NCBI RefSeq assembly: GCF_005869225.1
Contig: NZ_SWFP01000006.1
Coordinates: 372,001-436,000 of the forward strand
DNA from: Dyadobacter bucti
GTDB taxonomy: Bacteria > Bacteroidota > Bacteroidia > Cytophagales > Spirosomataceae
DNA length: 64,000 nt
Reading direction: 5' to 3'
The translations under genes were made by a program, and so were the position numbers. Below are positions 61,804 through 64,000 of this stretch, one piece after another. The stretch's first letter is position 1, and every line of letters starts with the position of its first letter. The notes under the pieces are model-generated. The model was not told the origin of the DNA and searched no databases. It was given only the letters and a program-made list of their open reading frames with translations.

Positions 61804-62274
61804 TTACTGTCTTTTGTATATTCTTGTTGGTGGAGTAACCACTTTACCTGTTTTTTTATACGTTCCGGTAGATTTAATGGTAAGAGTACGACCAGTAACT
61901 ATTCCTATTTCCTTAGTCATTAATACGTCACCAGGTACCGTTATCTCCTTTTCTACGTTCATGGTCACACTATTTGCAACTGTCGTCGTTAAAACAATAT
62001 TATCAACAACGCTGGTAGTCGTCTCTGAGGTATACTGTGGGTCTCTTGCAATAAAATTATATGTTGATGTGACTTTCACGGAGTTGTCACTAACACGGGA
62101 AATATCTAAATCGGTTTTATAATCGTAACCATTTTCAACATTAAGCTCGCCAATCCACTTCCCAACAAAAACCTTCGATAAATCCGGATCTATTTCCTCC
62201 TTCTTGCAGGAAGACAAAACAACTGATGACAAAATAAACGTAAAGAGAACGAGAGTAGAAGCATAACGTTTCAT
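61804..62274 (-). CDS. Small lipoprotein, unknown function
   Basis: The 156-residue protein has a lipoprotein signal (FTFILSSVVLSSCKKEE, Cys about 23). The mature part is Thr- and Val-rich and probably a small beta-barrel (VFVGKWIGELNVENGYD ... GRTLTIKSTGTYKKTG). I do not recognise a named family. It is the first gene of the minus-strand run leading to the lasso pair. The stretch 62275-62499 before it holds no other gene that I can support. Confidence 0.78.
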   Translation of the reverse strand: MKRYASTLVLFTFILSSVVLSSCKKEEIDPDLSKVFVGKWIGELNVENGYDYKTDLDISRVSDNSVKVTSTYNFIARDPQYTSETTTSVVDNIVLTTTVANSVTMNVEKEITVPGDVLMTKEIGIVTGRTLTIKSTGTYKKTGKVVTPPTRIYKRQ

Positions 62275-62499
62275 GAGTAGTATATCGTTTAGTAAGAATT
62301 AAAAGTTACAAGTTTCGTTTTGGCTGACTTTAAACCGCGTGATTTATAAACATCCGTCGATTCATCACAAAAGTCGTACCATACCGTAGAGGAAGAAGAG
62401 TATTGAGCCTTAAAGATAAATAATGTTTTTTGAATTGTAGACCATTGGACACCCAGGATTTCATTCTGCGGCCAAATTTAGATCTGACACTGGGTTTTG

Positions 62500-63135
62500 T
62501 TACCTCGTTTCAAGCTTACCTTTTAAGAATCCAATCAGCACCTGCAAGCCTGTATCAAAGCGGGAATTGTTGTTGATAATGATGTCTGCCTCGGAACGGA
62601 GCGGTAAGATGAACTTGTCGTATGTGGGCGCAACGTGGTGTTCCCACCGATACAATACGTCGTCCAGATCGTAGCCACGTTCGTTGTTGTCGCGGATGAT
62701 CCGTCTTTTGATTTTTACATGCTCCTTCGCGTCCACAAAGATTTTCAGGTCGATGAGGCGGGCGATTTCAGGGAAGTAAAAAACAAAAATGCCTTCAACT
62801 ATGATAATCGGCCTTGGTTCAAAAACAAGGATTTCGGGTTTTATGAGCGGGTTGTTGAAGGTATATTCTTTTTGATGCACTTCTCTTCCAGCCCGCAAAA
62901 CGGCAATATGTTCCGCAAACAGGTGATGGTCAATTGTTTCGGGAAGATCAAAATTTTCCACGCCGTTTTCGTCCCTAGGAATTTCGTGGATAGGTCGGTA
63001 GTAGTTGTCCTGTGAAATGCGCGTGACTTCTTCCTTCGTAAATGCATCCATCAGGCTCTTCATAAAATATGTTTTGCCCGAAGCACTGCCTCCGGTAATC
63101 CCGACAATATAGGGTGGTTTCTCTTGTGCTGTCAT
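62500..63135 (-). CDS. udk: Uridine kinase
   Basis: The 211-residue protein has the Walker A loop VGITGGSASGKTYFMKSL and the uridine-kinase stretches ISQDNYYRPI, ENFDLPETIDHHLF and IIVEGIFVFYF. It phosphorylates uridine and cytidine in nucleoside salvage, using ATP or GTP. The length is normal. The next gene on the strand is the PorZ-like gene, with 50 bp between them. Confidence 0.94.
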   Translation of the reverse strand: MTAQEKPPYIVGITGGSASGKTYFMKSLMDAFTKEEVTRISQDNYYRPIHEIPRDENGVENFDLPETIDHHLFAEHIAVLRAGREVHQKEYTFNNPLIKPEILVFEPRPIIIVEGIFVFYFPEIARLIDLKIFVDAKEHVKIKRRIIRDNNERGYDLDDVLYRWEHHVAPTYDKFILPLRSEADIIINNNSRFDTGLQVLIGFLKGKLETR

Positions 63136-63185
63136 AATCAGACTACGGAGCTTGTTAACCGCGTGAATAAATTTAAGGTATTGTT

Positions 63186-64000
63186 TCAGTCAATGACGGC
63201 AAATTTGGTGACGTATTTCTCTGTTCCGTCTGCGGACACGACAAATACCATATAAATCCCGCCTCTCACCCGCGAACCGTTGTAGGTGTTGAGATTCCAG
63301 GAGGCGGTACCGCCCTCGGATCTTGTTTCAAAAACAAGTCGGCCTGAAAGTTCTGTAATTTTTACGATGGAATTGTCCATCAGACCTTGTATACCAATGT
63401 TTCCACTGTACCCAGGACGCACCGGATTGGGGAAAATAGCAACAGCAGATAGATTTTCTAAGGCAGTTGTTGAATTGCTGCGGTAGGATACCATACCATT
63501 GGGGGTGTCGATAAAAAGGACACCGCTTTCACTATCAAATTGCAATGCATTAATCTGGTCTGAGGGAAGGGGGCTGTCTGCTGCTGTAAATTTTTGAATT
63601 AGTTCTGTTCCATCTTCATTAAAGAGATATAGTCCATTTCGTGTCCCGATCCACTTACGGTTGCCAGGCTCAATGGCGATAGCAGTACATTTTTCATTTG
63701 CAAAAAGCTTCCGCTGGCCGTAGATAGGTGATATAGCATCCACGCGCGCACTTCCCAGAACATCGTCGGGTATGATATAGCCGACCCCCTTATCGCTCGC
63801 GAACCATATATAACCTTCCTGATCGGAAGCCAGACTATTGATAAAGGGAGATGGAAGGCTGCCGGTGCCGACCGTGGAACTAAGTCTTCGCTGCTGGTTA
63901 GTCTGGTTGTTTTTGACAAGGATTCCTCCGGCAAGGTTTGCAGGGAGCCGGACCCAGGCCAAACCGTTCCGGTCAACGATTAAAGAATCCTTTTTAGGAA
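63186..64000 (-). CDS. porZ: PorZ-like T9SS protein, 3' part (5' part beyond the window)
   Basis: The open frame continues to the right edge without a stop, so only the last 271 or so codons are seen. They include beta-propeller repeats (SLASDQEGYIWFASDKGVGYI, GNRKWIGTRNGLYLF) followed by a C-terminal domain with IFPNPVRPGYSGNIGIQGL and SGRLVFETRSEGG. That C-terminal pattern is the one I associate with PorZ, a surface part of the T9SS attachment complex that works with PorU. Other propeller proteins with sorting domains cannot be excluded, so the symbol is given with moderate confidence. Confidence 0.7.
   Translation of the reverse strand, partial: PKKDSLIVDRNGLAWVRLPANLAGGILVKNNQTNQQRRLSSTVGTGSLPSPFINSLASDQEGYIWFASDKGVGYIIPDDVLGSARVDAISPIYGQRKLFANEKCTAIAIEPGNRKWIGTRNGLYLFNEDGTELIQKFTAADSPLPSDQINALQFDSESGVLFIDTPNGMVSYRSNSTTALENLSAVAIFPNPVRPGYSGNIGIQGLMDNSIVKITELSGRLVFETRSEGGTASWNLNTYNGSRVRGGIYMVFVVSADGTEKYVTKFAVID

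Noticed and set aside
1..64000. CRISPR arrays, rRNA or tRNA genes, complete insertion sequences
   Set aside because: None was seen on reading both strands; there are no regular spaced repeats and no transposase-like protein.

Overview
The window looks like chromosome from a Bacteroidota member of the order Cytophagales, probably close to Dyadobacter (Spirosomataceae). Many secreted proteins end in type IX secretion (T9SS) sorting domains. There are PorU-like C25 peptidases and a PorZ-like protein, N-terminal lipobox proteins are common, and several promoters carry the Bacteroidota -7 box TAnnTTTG with little sign of Shine-Dalgarno sequences. The genus is my inference from gene content, not from a database search.

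Layout. 0-6.2 kb: two Tat-exported Gfo/Idh/MocA oxidoreductases, a LacI-family regulator with a likely operator, and two secreted sulfatases. 6.2-6.7 kb: an antitoxin with a decayed YoeB-type toxin. 6.7-13 kb: a NarL-type two-component system, a lipoprotein, an unknown secreted protein, an M23 peptidase and a DUF1579-like protein. 12.9-18.1 kb: a GlxA-like AraC regulator and a large T9SS-exported glycosidase with four carbohydrate-binding modules. 18.3-25.5 kb: a macrodomain protein, a Pro/Glu-rich small protein, an ArsR regulator and an RND efflux operon. 25.6-29.7 kb: a DUF898 / M48 peptidase / SHOCT operon and an MscS channel. 29.7-31 kb: ahcY. 31.3-36.3 kb: a LytS/LytTR two-component system and a downstream membrane/lipoprotein operon sharing a direct-repeat operator. 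36.3-39.2 kb: ahpD-like, ahpC, murF. 39.2-49.7 kb: an FG-GAP protein, then a sugar cluster (RhaT-like symporter, DUF6786-like lipoprotein, PVC-type dehydrogenase/cytochrome, FG-GAP protein, D-psicose/tagatose 3-epimerase-like enzyme). 49.7-52 kb: a Uma2-family nuclease and mqo. 52.4-58.8 kb: two tandem PorU-like C25 peptidases. 58.8-62.3 kb: a lasso-peptide pair (cyclase and an unlisted 53-aa precursor) behind two lipoproteins. 62.5-64 kb: uridine kinase and the 3' end of a PorZ-like gene.

The most notable item is the small gene at 60773-60934 (minus strand). Its product has the full lasso leader motif YxxPxLxxxGxxxxxT, followed by a core with Gly at position 1 and Asp at position 8, and it lies 25 bp before an asparagine-synthetase-like lasso cyclase. 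No RRE (B1) or leader peptidase (B2) gene is present nearby. The second notable item is the pair of direct repeats (core GTYYGTCGA) placed the same distance before two promoters around the LytTR system, which points to a self-activating regulon. No CRISPR array, rRNA, tRNA or complete insertion sequence was seen.
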